From Armatimonadetes bacterium 55-13 (GTDB taxonomy: Bacteria > Armatimonadota > Fimbriimonadia > Fimbriimonadales > Fimbriimonadaceae): DNA of 64,000 nucleotides. A model generated the notes under the pieces. That model ran no database searches. It was not told the origin of the DNA and worked only from the letters and a program-made list of their open reading frames with translations. Shown in pieces: positions 1 to 6,070 of the stretch (position 1 is the stretch's first letter; each line of letters starts with the position of its first letter). The position numbers were made by a program, and so were the translations under genes. Where the stretch lies: assembly GCA_001898035.1 (NCBI GenBank), contig MKRX01000006.1, positions 310,436 to 374,435 of the forward strand, written 5' to 3'.

Positions 1-321
1 AAGGTGGTCTCCATCGAAGTCGACGACGAAGTCGTTCTTTCCCGGCTGGCGGGTCGGATCGGATGTACCAAGTGTGGCGAGATTTACCACAGCGTCAATA
101 AGCCGCCCAAGCGAGAAGGGATTTGCGACAAGTGCAACAGCCCACTTTTTGTCCGAACCGACGATCAGCCTGAGACCATTTTAGAGAGACTTCGCGTCTT
201 TCGAGAAAACACTGCCCCTGTGCGCGACTACTACCGGGAAAAGGGACTGCTTCAAGTAGTCGATGGTCGACACGAGCCAGAAGAGGTGTATCAAGAGATC
301 GTGGCGGGAGTTGAAGCTTGA
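1..321 (+). CDS. adk: Adenylate kinase, C-terminal part (5' truncated by window edge)
   Basis: Interconverts ATP + AMP and 2 ADP in the cytoplasm. Only the last 106 residues are in the window; the frame is open from base 1, so the GTG at position 4 is an internal codon, not a start. The piece contains the LID domain of the long (zinc-type) bacterial enzyme: a CTKC pair and a CDKC pair about 20 residues apart give four cysteines suitable for Zn. The TGA stop overlaps the TTG start of map by three bases, which implies translational coupling. The adk-map-infA order is the classical end of the spc ribosomal operon; secY would be expected just upstream of the window. Confidence 0.95.
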   Translation, partial: KVVSIEVDDEVVLSRLAGRIGCTKCGEIYHSVNKPPKREGICDKCNSPLFVRTDDQPETILERLRVFRENTAPVRDYYREKGLLQVVDGRHEPEEVYQEIVAGVEA

Positions 322-1070
322 TCTATCTGAAATCAAGATCCGAAATCGAGATGATGCGGAAGTCTGGCAAAATCGTTGCCAAGGCGATCCGCGAGTGTTA
401 TGAAGCAATCGTCCCCGGAAAGACGACAACTCGAGACTTGGACGCACTAGCCGAACGGATAATCAAGGAAGCAGGAGCCGTTCCCTCGTTTATGAACTAT
501 CGAGGCTACAGCGCGAATACCTGCATCTCCGTCAACGATGTCGTCATTCACGGCATGCCAACCGATGACCCGATCATGGAAGGCGATATCGTGGATATCG
601 ACATTGGCGCATGCCTAGACGGTTGGCATGCAGATAGCGCTTGGACCTTCGGCATCGGCAAGATCTCACCCGAAGCGCAGCGACTTTTGAACGTCACGAA
701 AGAATCGCTGATGCAAGGCATTGCCCAGGCAAAGGTCGGGAATCGAATTGGAGATATCTCCGCCGCCGTTCAAAAATACGTAGAAAAGAATGGGTACGGA
801 GTCGTGCGAGACCTCGTGGGCCACGGCATTGGTCGCAAACTGCATGAAGAGCCGCACTCGGTCCCCAATTTTGGCAAGGCGGGGAAAGGCGAAGTTCTGC
901 GCGAAGGATGCACGATTTGTATCGAGCCAATGGTGAATGAAGGCACTTATCGGGTGAAGACGTTAGAAGATGGCTGGACAGTCAAGACGGCCGACGGAAA
1001 GCTTTCCGCCCACTTCGAACACACCATCGCCATCACGAAAGACGGTCCCGAACTTTTGACCCTGGAATAG
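318..1070 (+). CDS. map: Type I methionine aminopeptidase
   Basis: Removes the initiator methionine from nascent proteins in the cytoplasm. At 250 aa it has the usual length of a bacterial type Ia enzyme. The five metal ligands of the pita-bread fold are recognisable in their contexts: the two aspartates in DIDIGACLDGWHADSAW, the histidine of GHGIGRKLHEEP, the glutamate of CIEPMVNEG and the last glutamate of AHFEHTIAI. The chosen start is TTG at 318, overlapping the adk stop; the next lines of sequence (IYLKSRSEIEMMRKSGKI) match the normal N-terminus, so a later start would remove conserved residues. It lies in the ribosomal superoperon between adk and infA. Confidence 0.96.
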   Translation: MIYLKSRSEIEMMRKSGKIVAKAIRECYEAIVPGKTTTRDLDALAERIIKEAGAVPSFMNYRGYSANTCISVNDVVIHGMPTDDPIMEGDIVDIDIGACLDGWHADSAWTFGIGKISPEAQRLLNVTKESLMQGIAQAKVGNRIGDISAAVQKYVEKNGYGVVRDLVGHGIGRKLHEEPHSVPNFGKAGKGEVLREGCTICIEPMVNEGTYRVKTLEDGWTVKTADGKLSAHFEHTIAITKDGPELLTLE

Positions 1071-1101
1071 TTCAGAGTCCCGAGGCCATCGGCCACAAAG
1101 G

Positions 1102-1132
1102 TTGACAAACCGTCTACAATATTGGATATAGG
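1102..1132 (+). promoter_or_regulatory. Possible promoter ahead of infA
   Basis: The 68-nt gap between map and infA contains a perfect -35 hexamer TTGACA (1102-1107). A TATAGG at 1127-1132 could be the -10 box, but the spacer is then 19 nt. The TACAAT at 1115-1120 is better as a hexamer but too close to that -35. An internal promoter here is plausible but not proven; the TATAGG also overlaps the infA ribosome-binding site. Confidence 0.35.
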
Positions 1133-1138
1133 AGATTT

Positions 1139-1396
1139 ATGGGCAGAAGAAGACCGCAGTACAAGCCACAGGACGATAAAGAAAAAGGTATCGAAGTAGA
1201 GGGAACGGTTCTGGAGAACCTTCCTAATGCACGTTTTCGCGTGAAGCTCGAAGAGGGCGACGGTATGGAGCTTCTCGCTCACGTTAGCGGAAAGATGCGC
1301 ATGAACTACATTCGAATCCTGCCTGGGGATCGTGTACGCGTCGAGCTCTCGCCCTATGACCTTACGCGCGGTCGCATCGTCTACCGCTACAAGTAA
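1139..1396 (+). CDS. infA: Translation initiation factor IF-1
   Basis: Single OB-fold protein that binds the 30S A site during initiation. The core ([20 protein letters not shown], then the [19 protein letters not shown] block and a terminal RGRIVYRYK) is standard. The protein is 85 aa against the usual 71-73. The surplus is a basic N-terminal tail, [17 protein letters not shown], in front of the residue that is normally close to the start. The ATG at 1139 follows GGAG with a 5-nt gap, so this start is well supported and the extension looks real. It sits between map and the rpmJ-rpsM-rpsK-rpoA-rplQ run. Confidence 0.95.
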   Translation: MGRRRPQYKPQDDKEKGIEVEGTVLENLPNARFRVKLEEGDGMELLAHVSGKMRMNYIRILPGDRVRVELSPYDLTRGRIVYRYK

Positions 1397-1542
1397 GTCG
1401 AAGCCGTCAACAGTGTGGGATGCCGCGCTGGAATTCCACCGGAATTCGTTCAAGACGGATGATGTGTGTCGGAAGATTCAAAATCACATCGGCAACCATC
1501 GAAATGGCATCAAAGACCTAGCGCAACTTAGACAACGATAGG

Positions 1543-1548
1543 TATAAT
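1543..1548 (+). promoter_or_regulatory. Candidate -10 box for the rpmJ-rplQ (alpha) operon
   Basis: The 274-nt gap between infA and rpmJ holds a consensus TATAAT at 1543-1548. No convincing -35 hexamer stands 16-18 nt upstream, so this is only a candidate. The start of rpmJ is 122 nt downstream, which would leave room for a regulated 5' leader. Apart from this box I see no gene in the gap. Confidence 0.4.
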
Positions 1549-1670
1549 CCCTCCTTGCGTCAGTCGCCTCCGGCGGGAGTGTGCGTATTCCAACGCCACT
1601 TGAATGAGTAGACGGAGCGGATTAGCGAAAAGCTTCAGGCTGAAACCGGAAGCAAAGAGTGTGAACTTTA

Positions 1671-1784
1671 ATGAAAGTCAGGGCCAGTGTAAAAAAGATT
1701 TGCGACAAGTGCAAGATCATCAAGCGCGAAGGCGTGGTACGTGTGATCTGCGAGAACAAGAAGCACAAGCAACGACAGGGCTAA
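1671..1784 (+). CDS. rpmJ: 50S ribosomal protein L36
   Basis: Small zinc-ribbon protein of the large subunit, 37 aa. The translation begins [20 protein letters not shown] and ends [10 protein letters not shown]. The Cys-Cys-Cys-His zinc ligands are C11, C14, C27 and H32, so this is the zinc-binding (C+) form. The position between infA and rpsM is conserved across bacteria. No strong Shine-Dalgarno sequence is visible right before the ATG (AACTTTA precedes it). Confidence 0.95.
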   Translation: MKVRASVKKICDKCKIIKREGVVRVICENKKHKQRQG

Positions 1785-1814
1785 TCGGCTGACGGGAGAA
1801 ACGGAACGAACTAG

Positions 1815-2192
1815 ATGGCACGTATCGCAGGTATCGACCTCCCCCGAGACAAGACGGCACAGTACGCGTTGCCCTTGATCTACGGGATCGGTAAGCATAA
1901 TGTTCTCGACCTTCTGGAGAAGGCGGGCGTGGACCCGCGCAAGAAGGTACGGGACCTCACCGAAACCGAGATTGGGCGTCTTCGCGAAGTATTGGACCGC
2001 GATTTCCAGGTTGAGGGAGACCTTCGCCGCGAAGTCAACGGCAACATCCGCCGCCTGATCGAAATCGGCAGTTATCGTGGGCTGCGTCACCGACGCGGAC
2101 TCCCGACTCGCGGACAGCGCACGCGCAGCAATGCTCGCCAGCGCAAGGGTCCGAAGAAGACCGTGGCCGGTAAGAAGAAGGCTAAGAAGTAA
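1815..2192 (+). CDS. rpsM: 30S ribosomal protein S13
   Basis: Head protein of the 30S subunit contacting 16S rRNA, the P-site tRNA and the 50S subunit. It is 125 aa, the usual length. Diagnostic stretches are [20 protein letters not shown] at the start, the helix-hairpin-helix region [18 protein letters not shown], and the C-terminal [17 protein letters not shown] with a lysine/arginine-rich tail that reaches toward tRNA. It follows rpmJ by 30 nt. Confidence 0.97.
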   Translation: MARIAGIDLPRDKTAQYALPLIYGIGKHNVLDLLEKAGVDPRKKVRDLTETEIGRLREVLDRDFQVEGDLRREVNGNIRRLIEIGSYRGLRHRRGLPTRGQRTRSNARQRKGPKKTVAGKKKAKK

Positions 2193-2197
2193 TAACT

Positions 2198-2264
2198 AGG
2201 GTCCAGGGGACAGGGCTCAGGGTGCAATCACTCTGAACCCTGCAAACTGATCCCTGAACGCTGA
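2198..2264. repeat. Intergenic CAGGG/CCCTG palindromic repeat-like sequence
   Basis: The rpsM-rpsK gap is filled by iterations of a CAGGG word followed by the inverse word: CAGGGCTCAG (2211-2220) can fold against CTGAACCCTG (2232-2241) with one mismatch, and further CCCTGAACGCTGA copies follow. This style of low-complexity palindrome is typical of dispersed intergenic repeats in bacterial genomes. Only one copy is in the window, so a family is inferred, not seen. Confidence 0.45.
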
Positions 2265-2272
2265 AAAATAAA

Positions 2273-2665
2273 ATGGCACGAAAGCAAGTAACGAAGGGCA
2301 AGGCAAAAGAGAAGAAGAACATCCCGGTGGGCGTTGCTCATATCCAGGCATCGTTCAACAACACGATCGTGACGATCACCGACCCTCAGGGCAACGTGAT
2401 CTCTTGGTCGAGCGCCGGTAATGTGAACTTCAAGGGAAGCCGAAAGGGCACCCCGTTCGCAGCACAGGTCGCCGCGGACAAGGCGTCCCGACTGGCACAA
2501 GAGCACGGCGTTCGCAAGATCGACGTCCATGTGGCCGGTCCCGGCAGTGGTCGCGAGACGGCCATCCGCTCGCTGCAAGCCTCCGGTCTCGAAGTGACGA
2601 GCATCACCGACGTCACTCCGGTCCCGCATAACGGCTGCCGCCCTCCGAAGCGCCGACGAGTCTAA
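2273..2665 (+). CDS. rpsK: 30S ribosomal protein S11
   Basis: Platform protein of the 30S subunit, next to the E site. It is 130 aa and has the family signatures [20 protein letters not shown] near the N-terminus and the glycine-rich [16 protein letters not shown] plus [20 protein letters not shown] at the C-terminus. It lies between rpsM and rpoA. In many phyla rpsD follows rpsK directly; here it does not, as in Bacillus. Confidence 0.97.
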   Translation: MARKQVTKGKAKEKKNIPVGVAHIQASFNNTIVTITDPQGNVISWSSAGNVNFKGSRKGTPFAAQVAADKASRLAQEHGVRKIDVHVAGPGSGRETAIRSLQASGLEVTSITDVTPVPHNGCRPPKRRRV

Positions 2666-2670
2666 GTTTT

Positions 2671-2716
2671 AAGCCCCGATTCGTCGGGGCTTCCCAACAC
2701 CGGCAACAACCGGTGT
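2671..2716 (+). other. Two tandem RNA hairpins between rpsK and rpoA
   Basis: The first hairpin pairs AAGCCCCGA (2671-2679) with TCGGGGCTT (2684-2692) around a TTCG tetraloop, a very stable 9-bp stem. The second pairs ACACCGG (2697-2703) with CCGGTGT (2710-2716). No T-run follows either stem, so these do not look like a complete intrinsic terminator. They end 10 nt before the rpoA ATG and could cover its ribosome-binding region, act as an RNA-processing or stability element, or attenuate. Confidence 0.6.
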
Positions 2717-2726
2717 AACCGAAAAA

Positions 2727-3716
2727 ATGCCGCACATTTCATCGCTCGATCTCAGTACAGATTACGGAAAGTTCGTCCTGGAGCCCCTTGAGAAGGGTTA
2801 CGGGCAGACGATCGGCAATGCCCTTCGCCGCGTCCTGCTCAGCTCCATCCAAGGCGCTGCCGTTTCCGCCGTCCGAATCGATAAGGTTTTCCACGAGTTC
2901 GCCCCGATCCCGGGTGTGAAGGAAGACACCACCGAGCTTCTTCTTAACCTGAAGGACCTCGCCATTCGAATCGACACCGAAAACGGAATGCCCACCGAAG
3001 ACCCGGTACTCCGAGTCGACGTTCAGGGCGCGGGCCGAGTCACCGGCGCCGACGTCGTTTGTCCCGAAGGCGTCGAGATCGTCAACCCCGAGGTATACAT
3101 TGCCACGGTTAGCGACGAGAAGGCCAGCCTGAACATGGAACTATACATCGGCTGGGGAAGCGGCTATCTCCTTCCCGAGAAGCAAGAGCGCTACAAGGGC
3201 ATGATCGGAGTCATTCCGACCGGCTCTCAGTACACCCCGGTTCGCAAAGTCAACTACACCGTTGAAGCGACCCGTGTCGGTCAGCGCACGGACTATGAGC
3301 GACTGGTTCTGGATATCTGGACCAACGGCGCTACCAAGCCCAACGACGCGCTGAGCCAAGCCGCTCACATTCTTGACAAGTATTTCCGAATGTTCTTCGA
3401 CCTGGGTGCGGCCGGTTTCGAAACCGACCTGATGACCGAGGAAGAGGGCACGAGCGACGTCTCTCACATCCCGGACCTGCGCATTGAGGAGCTCGACTTC
3501 TCCCAGCGCACGTTCAACTGCCTCCGCCGCGCTGGATTGCTCACGCTCCGCGCTTTGGCCACGGCAACCGAGAGCGACCTCACCAGTATTCGCGGCTTCG
3601 GTAAGAAGTCGTTGTTTGAAGTTCGTGACAAGCTTGCCGAGCACGATATCGAGCTCAAGCCGCCGAAGGGTGGTTTCCGCTCCATCGACATGCTCGACGA
3701 CGACGACGATTTCTAA
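2727..3716 (+). CDS. rpoA: DNA-directed RNA polymerase subunit alpha
   Basis: Scaffold subunit of RNA polymerase; the N-terminal domain dimerises and binds beta/beta', the C-terminal domain contacts UP elements and activators. At 329 aa both domains are present. The alpha-NTD covers about residues 1-235 (LEPLEKGYGQTIGNALRRVL is the classic dimerisation motif) and the alpha-CTD about 250-315 (helix-hairpin-helix region LTSIRGFGKKSLFEVRDKL). A poly-aspartate tail (MLDDDDDF) ends the protein. It is followed 6 nt later by rplQ. Confidence 0.98.
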   Translation: MPHISSLDLSTDYGKFVLEPLEKGYGQTIGNALRRVLLSSIQGAAVSAVRIDKVFHEFAPIPGVKEDTTELLLNLKDLAIRIDTENGMPTEDPVLRVDVQGAGRVTGADVVCPEGVEIVNPEVYIATVSDEKASLNMELYIGWGSGYLLPEKQERYKGMIGVIPTGSQYTPVRKVNYTVEATRVGQRTDYERLVLDIWTNGATKPNDALSQAAHILDKYFRMFFDLGAAGFETDLMTEEEGTSDVSHIPDLRIEELDFSQRTFNCLRRAGLLTLRALATATESDLTSIRGFGKKSLFEVRDKLAEHDIELKPPKGGFRSIDMLDDDDDF

Positions 3717-3722
3717 AGGACC

Positions 3723-4172
3723 ATGAGACACTTAGTTGATCGAAGAAAACTAGGACTGCCAAGCGACCAGCGCAAGGCCCTTCTGACGAACCTGCAGCGA
3801 CAATTCATTCGCCATGGTTACGTTCACACGACCCTGGGCCGAGCAAAGGAGCTGCAGCGACTCGTCGAGAAGCTCATCACGCTCTCCAGAGAGGACAGCC
3901 TCGATGCTCGCCGCCGTGCGCGACGAGTTCTGGTTGGCCACTCCAGCAGTAGCCCCAAGCCCGTTAAGGAGCTTGCCGGTAAGACCGATTTTGAGAAGCA
4001 GCAGATTCTTGCTCGAAAAAGCCTCATCAATGGTGAGGACCTCGTCAAGCACCTGTTCGATAACATCGGCCCGCGCTTCAAGACTCGTAACGGCGGTTAC
4101 ACCCGTCTGACCAAGACCGGTTACCGACGTGGCGATGCGGCGGCTACCGCTGTGTTGGAGCTTGTCGACTAA
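3723..4172 (+). CDS. rplQ: 50S ribosomal protein L17
   Basis: Large-subunit protein near the exit tunnel. It is 149 aa; the N-terminal RKLGLPSDQRKALLTNLQRQ and the KELQRLVEKLITL helix are diagnostic, and the C-terminal GGYTRLTKTGYRRGDAA matches the family end. The region SSSPKPVKELAGKTDFEKQQ is a moderate insertion compared with the shortest L17 forms. It is the last gene of the alpha operon proper; the truA reading frame overlaps its 3' end. Confidence 0.96.
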   Translation: MRHLVDRRKLGLPSDQRKALLTNLQRQFIRHGYVHTTLGRAKELQRLVEKLITLSREDSLDARRRARRVLVGHSSSSPKPVKELAGKTDFEKQQILARKSLINGEDLVKHLFDNIGPRFKTRNGGYTRLTKTGYRRGDAAATAVLELVD

Positions 4173-4959
4173 AAGAGTTAAGTTAACCGTCGCTTATGAC
4201 GGAACCGATTTCTGTGGGTTCGCCCCGCAACGTGAGCAGAGAACTGTTCACGGCACATTGACAGAAGCTGTTCGCCGGGCAACCGGCGAGGAATTGGAGA
4301 TCACCGGCGCGAGCCGTACCGATGGGGGCGCCCATGCCTACGGGCAAGTCGCTCACTTCGATACGGACAACCCCATGCCCGCTGAAAAGTGGCGGCTGGT
4401 GCTGAATCGAGTGCTTCCGGAAGACTGCCGCATCGCAAATGCGGAACAAGTCGATTCGGACTTTCACTCTCGTTTCAGCGCGTCGAATCGAATCTATCAG
4501 TATCGAATCCTGCTCCACGAGTTCGACCCCTTTCGAAAGCGCTATGCGCACACGTATTGGAAGGAACTTGATCTGGAGCGGATGAAAGAAGCGGCAACCT
4601 ACTTGGTTGGAACGCACGACTTTCGAGGCTATACCGAAGAGGTTGGCCCCGAAGTGTTGAACACCGTTCGCCGCCTGCATTCTGTCCAGGTTGAAGAGAT
4701 TGATCAGCAAGTATCCATCACCATCGACGGCACCGCGTTTCTGCGCGGAATGATGCGAAGGATGGCGGGCATGCTTTTCGAAATTGGACGCCACCATCGC
4801 CCCGTTCTCGACGCCAAACGGCTGTTAACCGAGGAGCGCGATCAAATGCAGTGGCCCGTCGTTCTCCCCGCCCGCGGATTGACGCTGATGGAGATTCGCT
4901 ACGATATTCCCGGCCACGACGCGCGCACCAAGCCCGTTTTTACCGAGGACTCCGATTAA
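4162..4959 (+). CDS. truA: tRNA pseudouridine(38-40) synthase
   Basis: Isomerises uridines 38-40 in the anticodon stem-loop of tRNAs. The catalytic aspartate sits in GASRTDGGAHAYGQVAHF, the TruA version of the synthase motif II; the LTVAYDGTDF opening and the FLRGMMRRMAGML segment near the C-terminus are also typical. The frame stays open back to a GTG at 4129 inside rplQ. I prefer the TTG at 4162 because the protein then starts MSTKRVKLTVAYDG, as in other TruA proteins, giving an 11-nt overlap with rplQ. A truA gene before rplM-rpsI also occurs in Bacillus. Confidence 0.9.
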   Translation: MSTKRVKLTVAYDGTDFCGFAPQREQRTVHGTLTEAVRRATGEELEITGASRTDGGAHAYGQVAHFDTDNPMPAEKWRLVLNRVLPEDCRIANAEQVDSDFHSRFSASNRIYQYRILLHEFDPFRKRYAHTYWKELDLERMKEAATYLVGTHDFRGYTEEVGPEVLNTVRRLHSVQVEEIDQQVSITIDGTAFLRGMMRRMAGMLFEIGRHHRPVLDAKRLLTEERDQMQWPVVLPARGLTLMEIRYDIPGHDARTKPVFTEDSD

Positions 4960-5031
4960 TTCCGCCGATCGGCGAGCAGCTTCAGCTTTGGCTTAATTAC
5001 TTCCCTCTTCATGAAGGAAGAAAGCTGGAAG

Positions 5032-5104
5032 CGAGTCTTCACAAGACTCGGCAGACCGACAACGCCCGCGTTGTCAAATTCTGATCGCACAGAGAAATCT
5101 GTGC
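5032..5104 (+). promoter_or_regulatory. Structured 5' leader of rplM-rpsI: three consecutive hairpins
   Basis: In the 194-nt gap between truA and rplM three perfect stems follow each other: CGAGTCTT/AAGACTCG (5032-5039 with 5043-5050), GACAACG/CGTTGTC (5058-5064 with 5069-5075, then AAATT), and GCACAGA/TCTGTGC with a GAAA tetraloop (5087-5093 with 5098-5104). L13-S9 operons in several phyla carry autoregulatory leaders; whether this is one of the described L13 leader folds cannot be decided without a covariance model. Confidence 0.55.
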
Positions 5105-5153
5105 AAACCCAATCCCCGAAGTGTGCGGCTTGTGCGCATCAACGGATACGAAA

Positions 5154-5591
5154 ATGAACAGGACCTATACAGTTAAGGAAGGAACAGTCGACCGCAAATG
5201 GCATGTGGTCGATGCAGCGGGCGTGCCGATCGGTCGTCTCGCGGCGCAAGTTGCCCAGGTGCTGCGAGGCAAGCATAAGCCCACCTTCACCTATAACGCC
5301 GATTGCGGCGACTTCGTCATCATCATCAACGCCGAAAAGGCCGTCCTCACGGGTGGCAAGAAGGACGAACTCATCTACTGGCACACCGGTTGGCCGGGCG
5401 GTCTCCGCAACGTCAGCCGCGGCAAGATGCTGGAAGAAAACCCCGTTAAGCTCGTCGAAAAGGCAGTCTGGGGCATGACTCCCAAGACCAAGCTCGGCAA
5501 GCAGATCTTCAAGAAGCTGAAGGTATACGCCGGCTCCGACCACCCGCACGCGGCTCAGGAACCCACGCCGCTGAACATCAAGAAGGACTAA
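5154..5591 (+). CDS. rplM: 50S ribosomal protein L13
   Basis: Early-assembly protein of the 50S subunit. The core reads MNRTYTVKEGTVDRKWHVVD, then PIGRLAAQVAQVLRGKHKP, the DFVIIINAEKAVLTGGK block and WHTGWPGGLRNVS. From the ATG at 5154 the protein is 145 aa, the normal family length. The frame stays open to 5121 but the extra residues (MCGLCASTDTK) have no family counterpart. It is followed 7 nt later by rpsI, the standard L13-S9 pair. Confidence 0.96.
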   Translation: MNRTYTVKEGTVDRKWHVVDAAGVPIGRLAAQVAQVLRGKHKPTFTYNADCGDFVIIINAEKAVLTGGKKDELIYWHTGWPGGLRNVSRGKMLEENPVKLVEKAVWGMTPKTKLGKQIFKKLKVYAGSDHPHAAQEPTPLNIKKD

Positions 5592-5598
5592 CTAGTAG

Positions 5599-5994
5599 AT
5601 GGCAGCAACGAATACAAATTACGGAACTGGCCGCCGAAAGAGCGCGGTCGCCCGAGTCTGGATCCAACCCGGCGAAGGCAAAATCACGATCAACGGGCGA
5701 GAGTTCGCTCACTACCTCGGTCGCCCGGTGCTTGAGATCCTCGTCAAAAGCCCGCTGGTTCACCTCGGTATGGAAGGTCGATGGGATGTTAAGGCGACGA
5801 CGAAGGGCGGTGGTATCACCGGTCAAGCCGGCGCCATCAAACTCGGCATCTCTCGAGCCCTCGTTGAATACGATGAGACGCTTCGAAAGGAGCTTCGCGC
5901 AGGCGGTTTTCTTACCCGAGACCCGCGCATCAAAGAGCGCAAGAAGTACGGTCGCAAGAAAGCGCGACGTGGCTTCCAGTTCGTTAAGCGCTGA
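5599..5994 (+). CDS. rpsI: 30S ribosomal protein S9
   Basis: Head protein of the 30S subunit whose C-terminal tail touches P-site tRNA. At 131 aa it has the expected [20 protein letters not shown] opening, the [20 protein letters not shown] core, and the basic [18 protein letters not shown] tail. It is the last gene of the ribosomal cluster; a strong intrinsic terminator follows. Confidence 0.97.
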   Translation: MAATNTNYGTGRRKSAVARVWIQPGEGKITINGREFAHYLGRPVLEILVKSPLVHLGMEGRWDVKATTKGGGITGQAGAIKLGISRALVEYDETLRKELRAGGFLTRDPRIKERKKYGRKKARRGFQFVKR

Positions 5995-6009
5995 GAACTC
6001 AATAAGACA

Positions 6010-6044
6010 AAGGCCCTTGCAATTTGGATGCAGGGGCCTTTTTG
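6010..6044 (+). terminator. Intrinsic terminator after rpsI
   Basis: AAGGCCCTTGC (6010-6020) pairs with GCAGGGGCCTT (6030-6040) with one G-T wobble, followed by TTT. It begins 16 nt after the rpsI stop and closes the ribosomal superoperon. Confidence 0.85.
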
Positions 6045-6056
6045 CATTTTGATGCA

Positions 6057-6062
6057 TATAAT
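6057..6062 (+). promoter_or_regulatory. -10 box of oligopeptidase B gene (leaderless arrangement)
   Basis: A perfect TATAAT stands 8 nt before the ATG at 6071, with no purine-rich Shine-Dalgarno sequence in between (GCAGCGCA). Transcription would start at or next to the start codon. No -35 hexamer is recognisable because the rpsI terminator occupies that position. Confidence 0.6.
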
Positions 6063-6070
6063 GCAGCGCA

